The position numbers and the translations under genes are program-made. Shown piece by piece: positions 55,494 to 64,000 of a stretch of DNA of 64,000 nt. The notes under the pieces are model-generated. The model had not been told where the DNA came from and made no database searches. It saw only the letters and a program-made list of their open reading frames with translations. How positions within the stretch are numbered: the stretch's first letter is position 1; each line of letters begins with the position of its first letter. The stretch lies in contig JARUHJ010000004.1 of the NCBI GenBank assembly GCA_029667085.1, positions 372,001 through 436,000 of the forward strand. The letters run 5' to 3'. The DNA comes from Deltaproteobacteria bacterium IMCC39524 (lineage in GTDB: Bacteria > Desulfobacterota > Desulfuromonadia > Desulfuromonadales > BM103).

Positions 55494-55696
55494 AAGTTTA
55501 TTTAGCGACATTGGTGCTTTTTCTGCTCGCTTTTAGTGGCCTGGCCGCGGGTCTACTTCTCAAACGCAGGGGGCTGAAAGGCGGCTGCACGCCGGCACCC
55601 AGCAGCGGCCGTGATTGCCGGTGTAAAGAAGAGACTGCCCAAAGCACCCTAAATAAAATCGATCTGCTCAGTGAAGAAGAGAAGTCATCGGTTTAA
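55490..55696 (+). CDS. nqrM: Na+-NQR maturation protein NqrM
   Basis: 68 residues: one N-terminal helix (YLATLVLFLLAFSGLAAGLL), then cysteines at 33, 43 and 45 in a GGC...DCRC pattern. This fits NqrM (DUF539), which helps insert the iron-sulfur centre between NqrD and NqrE. It overlaps apbE by four bases, the classical place. The C-terminal tail is acidic and polar. Only three of the usual four cysteines are seen. Confidence 0.88.
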   Translation: MKVYLATLVLFLLAFSGLAAGLLLKRRGLKGGCTPAPSSGRDCRCKEETAQSTLNKIDLLSEEEKSSV

Positions 55697-56079
55697 ATTT
55701 CTGACCGCCAAGTTTGACCTCCCGCGCCAAGCTATGTATCATTACAAGATAAAGGTGACACCCTGCCAGGGTGTTCCATCCTTGTCCCGCAAGGTAATCG
55801 CCAAGAACATCACCCCGAGTGATGCTTCACAGATTGCCTTTTCTTACAGAGTTGCGCTTGATTCTGCTTTCCCGGTAGAACGAGTCGCGGGTCGCTCTGT
55901 CTTTTTAAAAAAAATAAAATTACGACGATTTCTGGGGCACTGCTGATTGCAGACGACCACCTTCTCTTCCGTTCGCTATTGGCCGTGGCCATAGGTGCAA
56001 CATCTGCTTGCCTGCAAGCCCCGTCCCATAGTTACCCCAGGAAACATCTGCCAACACGCTTAAATCCTAAGGATACAAA
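55697..56079. other. Intergenic region between nqr and proV
   Basis: 383 bases. ACACCCT at 55758-55764 and AGGGTGT at 55768-55774 form a tight hairpin that may end the nqr transcript. A run TTTAAAAAAAATAAAATTA at 55901-55920 is AT-rich and may include the proV promoter. Reading frames crossing it have no ribosome site. No riboswitch was recognised. Confidence 0.5.
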
Positions 56080-57306
56080 ATGTCACAAGCGGTCAAAGTT
56101 TCAGTTAAAAACCTGTTCAAGATATTCGGCCCTCATCCCAAAAAAGCCCTGGCCATGCTTGAACAAGGCTTGGCTAAAGAAGAAATTTTTGAAAAAACCG
56201 AAACAACGATCGGTGTACAGAATGCAAGCTTCGAAATCTACACCGGTGAGATTTTTGTCATCATGGGCCTTTCCGGTTCCGGGAAATCAACCATGGTACG
56301 GATGATCAACCGCTTGATCGAACCGACTGTTGGACAGGTCTTTATCGACAACGAAGATATCGTCAGCATGACCAATGACGAGTTGGTGAAGATGCGGCGC
56401 AAGAAGATGAGTATGGTTTTCCAATCCTTTGCCCTGATGCCGCATATGACGGTTCTGCAGAATGCCGCCTTCGGTCTTGAGATGGACGGCATCGATAAGC
56501 AGACCCGGGAAGCACGGGCGCTCCAGGCGCTGGAACAGGTTGGCCTTGAGGCCTGGGCAGGCAGCATGCCGGACGAACTCTCCGGCGGCATGCAGCAGAG
56601 GGTCGGTCTGGCTCGCGGTCTGGCGGTTGATCCTGACATTCTGCTGATGGACGAGGCTTTCTCAGCGCTTGACCCGCTGATCCGCACCGAAATGCAAGAC
56701 GAGCTCCTCAAACTGCAAGCCAAGGCGAAACGAACCATCGTCTTTATCTCCCATGACCTCGATGAAGCGATGCGAATCGGGGATCGGATCGCCATCATGG
56801 AAGGTGGCAGTGTGGTTCAGGTCGGCACCCCTGAAGAAATTCTCCAGAACCCGGCCGATGATTACGTGCGCGCCTTCTTCCGTGGTGTTGATCCGACCAA
56901 CATTCTTACTGCTGGAGACATCGCTACCGACACCCAGGTGACCATACCGATTACAGATGGCAAGAACCCACGTGCGGCGTTGCAAAGACTGATCAAAAAT
57001 GACCGTGATTACGGCTATGTTGTTGATGCCAACCGCACCTTCAAGGGGGTCGTTTCATCTGACTCGCTGCGCGAGATGCTCGATCAGGAGGAACAACCTC
57101 ACCTGATCCCTAACGCCTATCTTGACGAGGTTGTAACAGCACAAGCCACTGACTCGATGCAGGACATCCTGCCCAACGTAGCAAGCCATCCCTGGCCGTT
57201 ACCCATTCTCGGAGAGAATGATAAGTACCTGGGTGCAGTATCCAAGAATCTCTTCCTGCGCACTCTGCACCGCAGCGAACAGGAAACAACAGAAGTGACG
57301 GCCTGA
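56080..57306 (+). CDS. proV: Glycine betaine/proline ABC transporter ATPase with CBS pair
   Basis: 408 residues, the normal ProV/OpuAA length. Walker [10 protein letters not shown] at 63-71, Q-loop [19 protein letters not shown], signature [16 protein letters not shown] and Walker [15 protein letters not shown] are all present. The last 120 residues are two CBS domains that in homologues sense ionic strength or nucleotides. AAGGA precedes the ATG. It starts a proV-proW-proX operon for osmoprotectant import. Confidence 0.94.
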   Translation: MSQAVKVSVKNLFKIFGPHPKKALAMLEQGLAKEEIFEKTETTIGVQNASFEIYTGEIFVIMGLSGSGKSTMVRMINRLIEPTVGQVFIDNEDIVSMTNDELVKMRRKKMSMVFQSFALMPHMTVLQNAAFGLEMDGIDKQTREARALQALEQVGLEAWAGSMPDELSGGMQQRVGLARGLAVDPDILLMDEAFSALDPLIRTEMQDELLKLQAKAKRTIVFISHDLDEAMRIGDRIAIMEGGSVVQVGTPEEILQNPADDYVRAFFRGVDPTNILTAGDIATDTQVTIPITDGKNPRAALQRLIKNDRDYGYVVDANRTFKGVVSSDSLREMLDQEEQPHLIPNAYLDEVVTAQATDSMQDILPNVASHPWPLPILGENDKYLGAVSKNLFLRTLHRSEQETTEVTA

Positions 57307-57333
57307 TAAACCCTACGGAGAAAAATAAGTCTA

Positions 57334-58173
57334 ATGCGAATTTTCAATTTTGATGAACAGCTGATACCGCTTGATGAATGGATCCAAACTGCCGTCGACT
57401 GGGTGGTGCTCAACTATCGGGACTTTTTCCAGGTGATCAAAGTCCCTGTCGAGCTGAGTCTGGAAGGCCTGGAATGGCTTTTTGCGACACTTCCACCGTT
57501 CGTGGTAATCCTCCTCTTTGCCATTGCCGCCTGGCGTTATGCCGGGAAAAGGGTGACCGCTTTTACGGTTCTCTCTTTCTTGCTGGTTGGTTATCTCGGG
57601 CTCTGGGACGACACCATGACGACCCTGGCGATGGTGATCTGTTCGGTGGTGTTTTGCGCCATCGTCGGGATTCCCCTCGGTATCATGTCGGGTCGCAGCG
57701 ATCGTTTTGAGATGTTCTTGCGCCCTTTCCTTGACGCCATGCAGACGACTCCGGCCTTTGTCTACCTGATTCCGGTGGTCATGCTCTTCAGCATTGGCAC
57801 GGTCTCCGGCATCTTGGCAACGATCGTCTTTGCCCTGCCGCCGATCATTCGTCTGACCAGCCTCGGTATTCGCCAGGTTCATCCAGAGCTGGTTGAAGCA
57901 GCACTCGCTTTTGGTGCCACGTCCTGGCAGGTTTTACGCAAGGTCCAATTCCCTCTTGCCATGCCGTCGGTTATGGCGGGGCTGAACCAGACCATTATGA
58001 TGGCACTCTCAATGGTTGTCATTGCGGCACTGATTGGTGCTGGTGGTCTTGGCAACCCCGTTGTGCAAGGCTTGAACACTCTGGAGATCGGCTTGGCCAC
58101 CATCGGTGGTTTGTCGATTGTTCTCCTGGCGATGGTGCTTGACCGGATCACCCAGGGGATGTCCCACAAGTAA
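57334..58173 (+). CDS. proW: Glycine betaine/proline ABC transporter permease
   Basis: 279 residues. An N-terminal amphipathic part (LIPLDEWIQTAVDWVVLNYR) precedes six to seven helices. The EAA loop reads VEAALAFGATSWQVLRKVQF, the standard ABC-2-type contact to the ATPase. PLLDAMQTTPAFVYLIPVVM, here FLDAMQTTPAFVYLIPVVM, is a ProW signature. GGAG precedes the ATG. It follows proV by 27 nt. Substrate is probably glycine betaine. Confidence 0.94.
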   Translation: MRIFNFDEQLIPLDEWIQTAVDWVVLNYRDFFQVIKVPVELSLEGLEWLFATLPPFVVILLFAIAAWRYAGKRVTAFTVLSFLLVGYLGLWDDTMTTLAMVICSVVFCAIVGIPLGIMSGRSDRFEMFLRPFLDAMQTTPAFVYLIPVVMLFSIGTVSGILATIVFALPPIIRLTSLGIRQVHPELVEAALAFGATSWQVLRKVQFPLAMPSVMAGLNQTIMMALSMVVIAALIGAGGLGNPVVQGLNTLEIGLATIGGLSIVLLAMVLDRITQGMSHK

Positions 58174-58217
58174 CCTTTAAAGATCCATTAACCCATAATG
58201 TTAAAAAGGAGAAAAGC

Positions 58218-59237
58218 ATGAAACGTTTTTTATTCGTTCTACTGATGTTGGCTCTATCGATGCCAGCCTTAGCTGACCAGCAAGAGCCCGGCAAAGGCGT
58301 CAAAGTTCAACCTGCCCGCGCAACCTGGAATACAGGTTACTTCCAGGAAGCTCTGGTAAGTGCTGGCCTGAAAGAACTTGGCTACAATGTCAAAAAACCC
58401 AAAGAGCTGCAGAATCCTCTCTTCTACCAATCCCTTGCCCTGGGCGATCTCGACTACTGGACCAACGGTTGGTTCCCCGTCCACGACGGTCAACTACCAA
58501 AGGATTTTTACGAGAAGGGTGAAAAAGTCGGCTACGTCGTCAAGGCTGGCGGACTGCAAGGCTACCTGGTCTCAAAAAGAGACGTAGAGAAATACAATAT
58601 CCAATCCCTTGAAGACTTCAAACGTCCCGAAGTCAAAGAAGCTTTCGACGCCAATGGCGACGGCAAAGCTGACCTGACTGCCTGCCCGGCAGGTTGGGGC
58701 TGTGAAGGGACCATCGCTCATCATCTGGAAGTCTACGATCTTGAAGAACATATCAACCCGATCAAAGCGTCCTATTCCGCAAGTATGGCTGATGCTCTGG
58801 CCCGTTACAAAGCCGGCAAACCAGCCTTCTTTTACACCTGGGCCCCAAACTGGACAATTTTCAAGTTCAAGCCAGGTGAAGACGTGGTCTGGATGAACGT
58901 TCCTGAGATCAAGCCCACAGAAGCGCAAGAGCCAATGGTCGATCGCCTGACCGTGAGCGGTATTGAGGGCGCCGTCAGTGATCCGGTTAAACTCGGCTTC
59001 GTGGTTGCAGACATCCAGATTGTTGCCAACAAGGAATTTCTCGCTGCGAACCCTGCCGCTAAAGAGTTTTTCAAGGTCTTTACTCTACCCCTCGGTGATA
59101 TCAACGAGCAGAACACCAAAATGCAGGAAGGTGAAAAATCACAAAAAGATATCAATCGACACGTCAAGGAGTGGATTGCCAAGAACCAGGAGAAGTGGGA
59201 CGGCTGGCTCGCAGCGGCTCGCAAGGCAGCCATGTAG
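58218..59237 (+). CDS. proX: Glycine betaine-binding periplasmic protein
   Basis: 339 residues with a signal peptide ending MPALA. The body has VQPARATWNTGYFQEALV, GDLDYWTNGWFPVHDG and FFYTWAPNWTIFKFKPGEDV, segments rich in Trp and Tyr that build the aromatic cage for quaternary amines in ProX. CPAGWGCEGT has the pair of cysteines seen in ProX proteins. The last gene of the operon, 44 nt after proW, preceded by AGGAG. A strong hairpin follows. Confidence 0.93.
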   Translation: MKRFLFVLLMLALSMPALADQQEPGKGVKVQPARATWNTGYFQEALVSAGLKELGYNVKKPKELQNPLFYQSLALGDLDYWTNGWFPVHDGQLPKDFYEKGEKVGYVVKAGGLQGYLVSKRDVEKYNIQSLEDFKRPEVKEAFDANGDGKADLTACPAGWGCEGTIAHHLEVYDLEEHINPIKASYSASMADALARYKAGKPAFFYTWAPNWTIFKFKPGEDVVWMNVPEIKPTEAQEPMVDRLTVSGIEGAVSDPVKLGFVVADIQIVANKEFLAANPAAKEFFKVFTLPLGDINEQNTKMQEGEKSQKDINRHVKEWIAKNQEKWDGWLAAARKAAM

Positions 59238-59262
59238 GTCCGCCTGTAATAGCTTGACCATG

Positions 59263-59296
59263 AACGGCCGGAGGATTGATTCCTCCGGCCGTTTTC
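59263..59296 (+). terminator. Terminator of proVWX
   Basis: AACGGCCGGAGGA at 59263-59275 pairs perfectly with TCCTCCGGCCGTT at 59281-59293, loop TTGAT, followed by TTCC. The 13-bp GC-rich stem is very strong. Confidence 0.85.
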
Positions 59297-59385
59297 CGTT
59301 CGAGCAGATTTCTGTGTGTTTAAAGACAGAACCAATGATATGTAACAGTAGACAAATTCAACTCCCAGATTCGCAAAGGATAGTC

Positions 59386-60000
59386 ATGGATCCGTTTATA
59401 AAATCATTTCTGCTCCTGTTCATGTTGTTGAACCCGTTCCTGTTGATCATCTACCTGGTCGACTTGGTTCAGGAGATGGATTTTCATGCTTTCTTGAAAG
59501 TTCTTATTCGCGCCTCTTGTATCAGTTCTGCGGTGTTCATCACCTTTGCCCTGCTAGGGGATCTGATCTTCGAGAGGCTCCTGCAGGCCAACTTTGCATC
59601 TTTTCAAATTTTTGGTGGTATTGTCTTCCTGATGATCGGCCTGCAATTTGTGTTTAAAGGTCCGGATGCTATCAAAAACTTACGTGGCAAGCCTGAGCAT
59701 ATTGCCGGCGCTATTGCCATGCCCATTATGATTGGCCCTGGAACCGTGAGCGCTTCGATTCTGGCCGGCAGAGAGCTGCCACAGGTTTGGGCCATCGCTT
59801 CAATCCTGCTCGCCATCGGTCTGGTTGTCGCCATCATGATAGGCCTGAAAAAGGTACACGATATCGTGCGGACCCGGAATGAACCATTAATCGAGCGTTA
59901 CGTTGAGGTGGCCGGTCGCATTGTCGCCCTGGTCGTCGGAACCTATGCGATAGAGATGATCATGCAGGGCGCATCAGTCTGGGCACAGAAGCTATTCTAG
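59386..60000 (+). CDS. MarC family membrane protein
   Basis: 204 residues from the ATG at 59386, with AAAGGA six bases upstream. The MarC pattern runs KSFLLLFMLLNPFLLIIYLV, QIFGGIVFLMIGLQFVFKG, AMPIMIGPGTVSASILAG and IVALVVGTYAIEMIMQG, with six helices. A longer open frame beginning at 58963 overlaps proX and is not used. Once thought to be antibiotic-resistance proteins, MarC proteins have no settled function. Single gene after proVWX. Confidence 0.9.
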   Translation: MDPFIKSFLLLFMLLNPFLLIIYLVDLVQEMDFHAFLKVLIRASCISSAVFITFALLGDLIFERLLQANFASFQIFGGIVFLMIGLQFVFKGPDAIKNLRGKPEHIAGAIAMPIMIGPGTVSASILAGRELPQVWAIASILLAIGLVVAIMIGLKKVHDIVRTRNEPLIERYVEVAGRIVALVVGTYAIEMIMQGASVWAQKLF

Positions 60001-60079
60001 TCTCGTATGGGAGGCCTGAACGAAGCTGACCACTCGACACGGTAGGATTGTGCAACCTTCAAGAGAGGCGTTCGCTTGT

Positions 60080-60967
60080 TCAGTCCTCGTTATCCAGCAT
60101 GTGTTGCCCAAGCCAGTGCCGCGCGAACTGTAGTGCGGTACGACCACAGCGCTTGCTCTTTTCGTGCGACCACTTGATTGCCGCCCGGGCCATTTCATCA
60201 TTCCATTGCGGTTCGACCTGGTTCTCAAGGCAGAGCCGGGCGATGGTTTTCTGTACAATCTCCAGGTAAAGATCCTGCTTGAAAACGTAAAAAGAAAGCC
60301 AGAGGCCAAAGCGATCTGACAAGGAGATTTTCTCTTCGACCGCCTCACCGTGGTGAATTTCATTATGGACCATCTTGGCACCGAGATTGTCGGTATGGAA
60401 CTCGGGAAGCAGGTGGCGGCGGTTGGAAGTCACGTAGATCAAGACGTTCTTTGGTGATGCGTAGACCGAGCCATCAAGGACACTTTTGAGAATCTTGTAG
60501 CCCGGGTCGTCGGGTTCGAAGGAGAGATCGTCACAGAGGATGATGTAGCGGTAAGGCAGTTTGCCGATCTGCGCGAAGATATCGGGCAGGTGATCAAGGT
60601 CGTGCTTGTCGACCTGAACAATCCGCAAACCTAATTCGGCATACTTGTTGAGCAGAGCCCGTACCACCGAGGACTTTCCGGTACCGCGCGAGCCCCAGAG
60701 CAAGACGTTGTTAGCAGGATAGCCTTTAAGAAACTGCCGGGTGTTCTTCTCCAGGACCTTTTTCTGACGATCAATACCGACCAGATCGTCAAGATCGGTT
60801 TCGTCTATGTCCTCAATCGCCTCAAGGTAGCCGGCAAAGGAGTGCCTTCGCTAGTTGGCCGCAGGGGTCTCTCTCCAGTCAATCGGTTCTATAGCCTTCG
60901 GCAGAAGTTGCTCCACCGAAGAAAGAACACGTTCCAACTGTTCAACAACTTCCGGCTTCAGGTTCAT
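60080..60967 (-). pseudogene. DUF815 family AAA+ ATPase with in-frame TAG
   Basis: The frame runs from ATG at 60967 (MNLKPEVVEQLERVLSSVEQ) to 60080 as 295 codons but has TAG at codon 39 (60853-60851), between WRETPAAN and RRHSFAGYLEAIEDID. The rest is a complete P-loop ATPase: LLWGSRGTGKSSVV, YIILCDDLSFEP, LIYVTSNRRHLLPEF, and an intact C-terminus. TGG to TAG fits, because an aromatic residue at this point is usual. It starts 32 nt after malonyl-CoA decarboxylase on the same strand. Either recently inactivated, a sequencing error, or read through. Function of DUF815 is unknown. Confidence 0.82.
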
Positions 60968-60999
60968 TTCTGGCCCTCTTCAGGAAATAAAAAAACAAG

Positions 61000-62493
61000 T
61001 TAAGATTGCTCAACATCAGTTGAGCTGTTGCTGCGGCCAATTGGCAGCAGCCGGCGCAAACGGTTCAACTGCCCCGACTCCTCATCCTCCTCGCGCAGCA
61101 GGTTGCGAACCCGCGATGCCGAGGCGATCTCCTTGCTGACGGCATAAGACTCAATGTTTTTCTCTATCTCTTTAAGTTGATAGAGATAGTTGACCATCAG
61201 GCCGCAGGATTCGCGCATCCCCTTGGCTGAGGTGTCACCCAGCCAGTTAAGCCTCTCGATACGGGCACCGTTGCCGAGGTGAAAGCGGGCAACGGGATCA
61301 ACCGGGGCCTGGTCTTTTTCACGGAACTCGTGAAGGTAACGTGCACAGAGGGAGAGTAAAGGTTCTTTCAGCAGGTCTGCAACCTCCGGGTTCTCCCACC
61401 ATTGAGGAGCATTGAAAACAGCCTCCGGTTCAACGGCAACCTTGAGCAACCCGGCTGCCTCTTTCAGTGCCTGCAGGGCAGTCTCCTGCTCTGCTGTGCC
61501 CAGGGTCTGCTCGAAATAAGAGGCCAGCCAACCACGAAAGCCGGGGATGGGTGACAGGGTTGAAAAGGTTTTCAGGTTCGGCAGCTGCTGGCGCAGACTG
61601 GTGACAACCTGCTTGATCAGGAAGGGGCCGAAGCTGATCCCCTGCAACCCTTTCTGGGTGTTGGAGATCGAGTAGAAGATCGCAGTATTCGCTTCTTCTG
61701 CCATTGTTTCAGGGGCACTTTCATCAAGCAGCTCCTGCACGCTGGTGGCCAGGCCGTCAACCAGGGCGACCTCGATAAAGATCAGCGGTTCGTCGGACAT
61801 GCCGGGGTGAAAGAAAGCGTAGCAACGGCGATCAGACTCAAGGCGGTTGTGCAGGTCAGACCATGAATTGATGGCGTGCACTGCTTCATACGCCATGAGC
61901 TTTTCCAACAAAGCGGCTGGACTCTGCCAACTGATCCGTTGCACGCTCAGGAAACCAACATCGAACCAACTGGCCAAGAGGTATTTCAGTTCGCGATCAA
62001 GGACTGCCAGTTGTGGTTGAGAGGGGCGAAAAGAGAGAACGTCAGCTCGCAAATCGACCAGGAACTTGATCCCTTCGGGCAGGGCGTTAAACTGCGTCAG
62101 CAGCTGTTGCTGTGGCGAGATGAGCGCTTCACGCATGCGGCCGGCAACTTTCTGAAAGCTCTGGTCGTCAGCCGTTTCAAGGAGCTTTCGTGCCGTGGTC
62201 TTGACCACCTCACGGTCGACAGAAAAGTTGTCTACCAGCGTTGCAAGAAAATTCCTTCGCCCTGTTTCACTTAACGTCAGGTAGAGCTCTCCGAGTATGG
62301 CGGCACGCTGACGCGCCGAAACCTCGCCACCGCGGGCGTTCAGGCATTCCACCATGAGGTTTTTGACCCGCTCGGCGTCTGCCGAGGGCAAGTCACGATC
62401 AACCTTGGGGAGTCTGTTGAGATCTTCCGAACCGAGGATACCGCCCCAGGCGCGGCGAAGATGTTCCCAACCAAAGGAAAAACGGGAATTCAT
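61000..62493 (-). CDS. Malonyl-CoA decarboxylase
   Basis: 497 residues from the ATG at 62493, which has AAGGAG upstream; a frame to 62547 has no site. Family text includes AIFYSISNTQKGLQGISFGP, FSTLSPIPGFRGWLASYF and GNGARIERLNWLGDTSAKGM followed by GLMVNYLYQLKEIE. The N-terminal helical domain and C-terminal GNAT-like catalytic domain are both complete. It releases acetyl-CoA and CO2 from malonyl-CoA. No malonate transporter or matB is nearby. It forms a minus-strand unit with the DUF445 and DUF815 genes. Confidence 0.9.
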   Translation of the reverse strand: MNSRFSFGWEHLRRAWGGILGSEDLNRLPKVDRDLPSADAERVKNLMVECLNARGGEVSARQRAAILGELYLTLSETGRRNFLATLVDNFSVDREVVKTTARKLLETADDQSFQKVAGRMREALISPQQQLLTQFNALPEGIKFLVDLRADVLSFRPSQPQLAVLDRELKYLLASWFDVGFLSVQRISWQSPAALLEKLMAYEAVHAINSWSDLHNRLESDRRCYAFFHPGMSDEPLIFIEVALVDGLATSVQELLDESAPETMAEEANTAIFYSISNTQKGLQGISFGPFLIKQVVTSLRQQLPNLKTFSTLSPIPGFRGWLASYFEQTLGTAEQETALQALKEAAGLLKVAVEPEAVFNAPQWWENPEVADLLKEPLLSLCARYLHEFREKDQAPVDPVARFHLGNGARIERLNWLGDTSAKGMRESCGLMVNYLYQLKEIEKNIESYAVSKEIASASRVRNLLREEDEESGQLNRLRRLLPIGRSNSSTDVEQS

Positions 62494-62568
62494 CAGGCAT
62501 CTCCTTCTAGCTAATGAACGACCTCCCAGCTTAGTGCGAGGCCGCAATAAATTAACACAGGTATCAAA

Positions 62569-62589
62569 CTTTCACCACAGAGAGAGAAG
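62569..62589. repeat. Half copy of the CACAGAG intergenic repeat
   Basis: CTTTCACCACAGAGAGAGAAG at 62569-62589 matches the left arm of the element at 18341-18365. No second arm was found. It lies in the gap before the malonyl-CoA decarboxylase gene. Confidence 0.4.
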
Positions 62590-62641
62590 CTCACGGGTGA
62601 TGAAATTGCTTTTAACGCTGAATATACTCACAGGTTCAGCA

Positions 62642-64000
62642 TCAGGCCATCCACAAAACAGCGAGGTTGATCAAGCCGATTAAAAAACCGAGCACGGCAC
62701 CGAACAGGTTGATGTACTTGAACTGTTCCTTCATGACCCCCATCAGTAAATCTTCTACCTGCAGGATATCGAGTTGATTGACCTTTTCTTCCACCATGCG
62801 GGTCACGTTGAGGGTTTCGATCAGCGGTGGCACCTCTTTTTGCAAGACATCACCGACCTGGCGGTAAAGTCCGTCTTCAAGCTCTTCCAGGACATCGGCA
62901 GGCAAGCGTTCAGCCAACCGTCCCAGGGGCTTCTCAAAAATCCAGGCCTCGAGCTTCTCTTTGATTACGGTGTCAATCGCATTGGCCGCTTCAACGGAGC
63001 GGGCCAGTGCAAGGAGACGCTCAACCAGGTCGTTTTGCACTTGTTCCATGCCGCCTTCGGGCAGGTTCTCATCGAGCAGGCTGCGAAAAGAACGGTCCTT
63101 GGTCCGGTGCAATCCTTTGTCGGCGAAACCAAGCAAAAGCTCAGTTGTGCGCCGACTCTGCACCGCTGCAACCGAGCGTTCGCTGAGATACCGCCTGGCT
63201 CCGGCAACTTTTTCGTAGGGAGCCTTTTCCAGGAAACGGCTGACGGGTTTGTCGAGGATCCCTTCAAGGCGCTCGCGAAGCATGCCAGCAACCTGTTGCT
63301 GGGTCTTTTCTTCGCGCAGCCAGTGCGAGAGCTCCTCCCCGGCTTTGTCGATGAACTCCGGGATGCGGTTGTAGATCTTGTCCAGGTCGACAAACCCGCT
63401 CAAGAGGCCGGCGAGACCGCCGAGAGAATCGAGAAAGGTGTCAATCCCCTGACGGGCACGTTCCACCAAGCGCTGTCGAAAATCGGGATCGTAGAGCATG
63501 CCACCGAAACGCTCCAGCAGAGGCGGCACTTCTTTTTCGAGCTGTTGGAGGAGGACCTCGACCAGATCCTTAGGCAGGAAGTCGCGCAGTGAACGCTCGC
63601 TCTGCAGCAGCCGTTCTAGGCGATCTTCGACAAAGCGCTCAACCGCCCCGGCAGTTGTGTCCGAGTGCAGGATCGTGGTCACGCGCGTGTCGAGGTGACT
63701 CTGCAATTTCTGATAACGCTCCGGGGTCAGGAAACTTTCCAGGTCGCGGGCCAAAAGGCGATCGCCTTTTTCCTGAATGAAGTTACGCACCTGAGCTTCG
63801 AAGGCATCGCTTGCCAGGTATTCAGTAATCGCTCCAACCGCTTTGACCCGCAGAGTCGAAACCAGCTCACGGAAACGGCGGTGGTAACTTTCCGGCACAA
63901 GGGTCTCGAGGGAGCCAAGCTCGCGAGAGAGAAAAGCTTGGAGCTTGTCATTGACGGCGCTCTTCAGTTCACGCCGAAAAGCGGGTTTTTCCAGCGTTAG
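62642..64000 (-). CDS. DUF445 family membrane-anchored protein, 5' end outside window
   Basis: The visible frame is open to the window edge, so the true start lies beyond 64000; the GTG at 63898 is internal. Over 450 residues are seen. Most is a long helical, coiled-coil-like region with repeated charged segments (DRLLARDLESFLTPERYQKL, ERLLQSERSLRDFLPKDL). The C-terminus FGAVLGFLIGLINLAVLW is a membrane helix typical of DUF445. Function unknown; related proteins appear to be envelope factors. It is upstream of the malonyl-CoA decarboxylase gene on the same strand. Confidence 0.85.
   Translation of the reverse strand, partial: LTLEKPAFRRELKSAVNDKLQAFLSRELGSLETLVPESYHRRFRELVSTLRVKAVGAITEYLASDAFEAQVRNFIQEKGDRLLARDLESFLTPERYQKLQSHLDTRVTTILHSDTTAGAVERFVEDRLERLLQSERSLRDFLPKDLVEVLLQQLEKEVPPLLERFGGMLYDPDFRQRLVERARQGIDTFLDSLGGLAGLLSGFVDLDKIYNRIPEFIDKAGEELSHWLREEKTQQQVAGMLRERLEGILDKPVSRFLEKAPYEKVAGARRYLSERSVAAVQSRRTTELLLGFADKGLHRTKDRSFRSLLDENLPEGGMEQVQNDLVERLLALARSVEAANAIDTVIKEKLEAWIFEKPLGRLAERLPADVLEELEDGLYRQVGDVLQKEVPPLIETLNVTRMVEEKVNQLDILQVEDLLMGVMKEQFKYINLFGAVLGFLIGLINLAVLWMA

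Noticed and set aside
58963-59385. N-terminal extension of the MarC protein by 141 codons
   Set aside because: It lies over proX and the proVWX terminator in another frame; MarC starts at 59386 with a good ribosome site.
60080-60967. Pyrrolysine or amber recoding in the DUF815 gene
   Set aside because: TAG ends several ordinary genes here, and there is no pyl gene or second internal TAG in the window. A point mutation or sequence error is simpler.
1-64000. tRNA, rRNA, CRISPR array, prophage or integron
   Set aside because: No cloverleaf, spaced direct repeats, integrase or phage genes were found by eye. A short or degenerate one could still be missed.

Overview
The window looks like chromosomal DNA of a moderately GC, probably marine or saline member of the Desulfobacterota, most likely Desulfuromonadales. 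This is an inference from gene content: a complete Na+-translocating NADH:quinone oxidoreductase cluster with apbE and nqrM, two TRAP transporters, a glycine betaine ABC importer, a malonyl-CoA decarboxylase next to a DUF815 ATPase, and YbaN, HDOD and TSUP proteins. I see no rRNA, tRNA, CRISPR array, prophage or intact insertion sequence. The only mobile trace is a short IS1182-type transposase remnant near 9.0 kb.

Layout. 0-8.1 kb: the end-truncated quinone oxidoreductase, TRAP operon 1 (dctPQM) with a ROK-type glucokinase, a DAP-decarboxylase-type enzyme, a DUF4124/aspartic protease and rsmE. 8.1-13.6 kb: an unknown membrane protein, the transposase remnant, a CDF zinc exporter with a small partner, trxB and comM. 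13.7-18.2 kb: an APC permease fused to EIIA and RCK_C domains, coupled to a CPA2-type antiporter with CBS domains, then a DUF4019 protein. 18.5-25.7 kb: M23 peptidase, glgX, DUF1653, MgtC, DUF4301 and a universal stress protein. 25.7-28.8 kb: TRAP operon 2 on the minus strand. 29.2-35.5 kb: an RND efflux operon (TolC, adaptor, pump), then DUF2892 and C_GCAxxG_C_C proteins. 35.7-38.5 kb: LD-carboxypeptidase, SpmA, SpmB and a class II glutamine amidotransferase. 38.7-41.8 kb: exported MsrB and MsrA, a lipoprotein and a YbaN protein. 42.3-48.0 kb: TatD, TcdA, TSUP, a GspE/PilB ATPase, HDOD and CBS proteins. 48.2-55.7 kb: nqrABCDEF, an unknown ferritin-like gene, apbE and nqrM. 56.1-60.0 kb: proVWX and marC. 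60.1-64.0 kb, minus strand: DUF445, malonyl-CoA decarboxylase and a DUF815 ATPase with an in-frame stop.

How the genes fit together. Sodium bioenergetics (Nqr), TRAP and betaine uptake, and the antiporter fit life in salty water. MsrA and MsrB appear to be exported and would repair oxidised envelope proteins. The LD-carboxypeptidase-SpmA-SpmB block resembles the dacB-spmA-spmB arrangement of spore formers but sits in a presumed non-sporulating Gram-negative bacterium. Points most worth a second look are the TAG inside the DUF815 gene, the Asn-Asn pair where CPA antiporters normally carry the ion-binding aspartate, the APC-EIIA-RCK_C fusion, the extra gene inside the nqr operon, and terminator-like hairpins after dctP in both TRAP operons.
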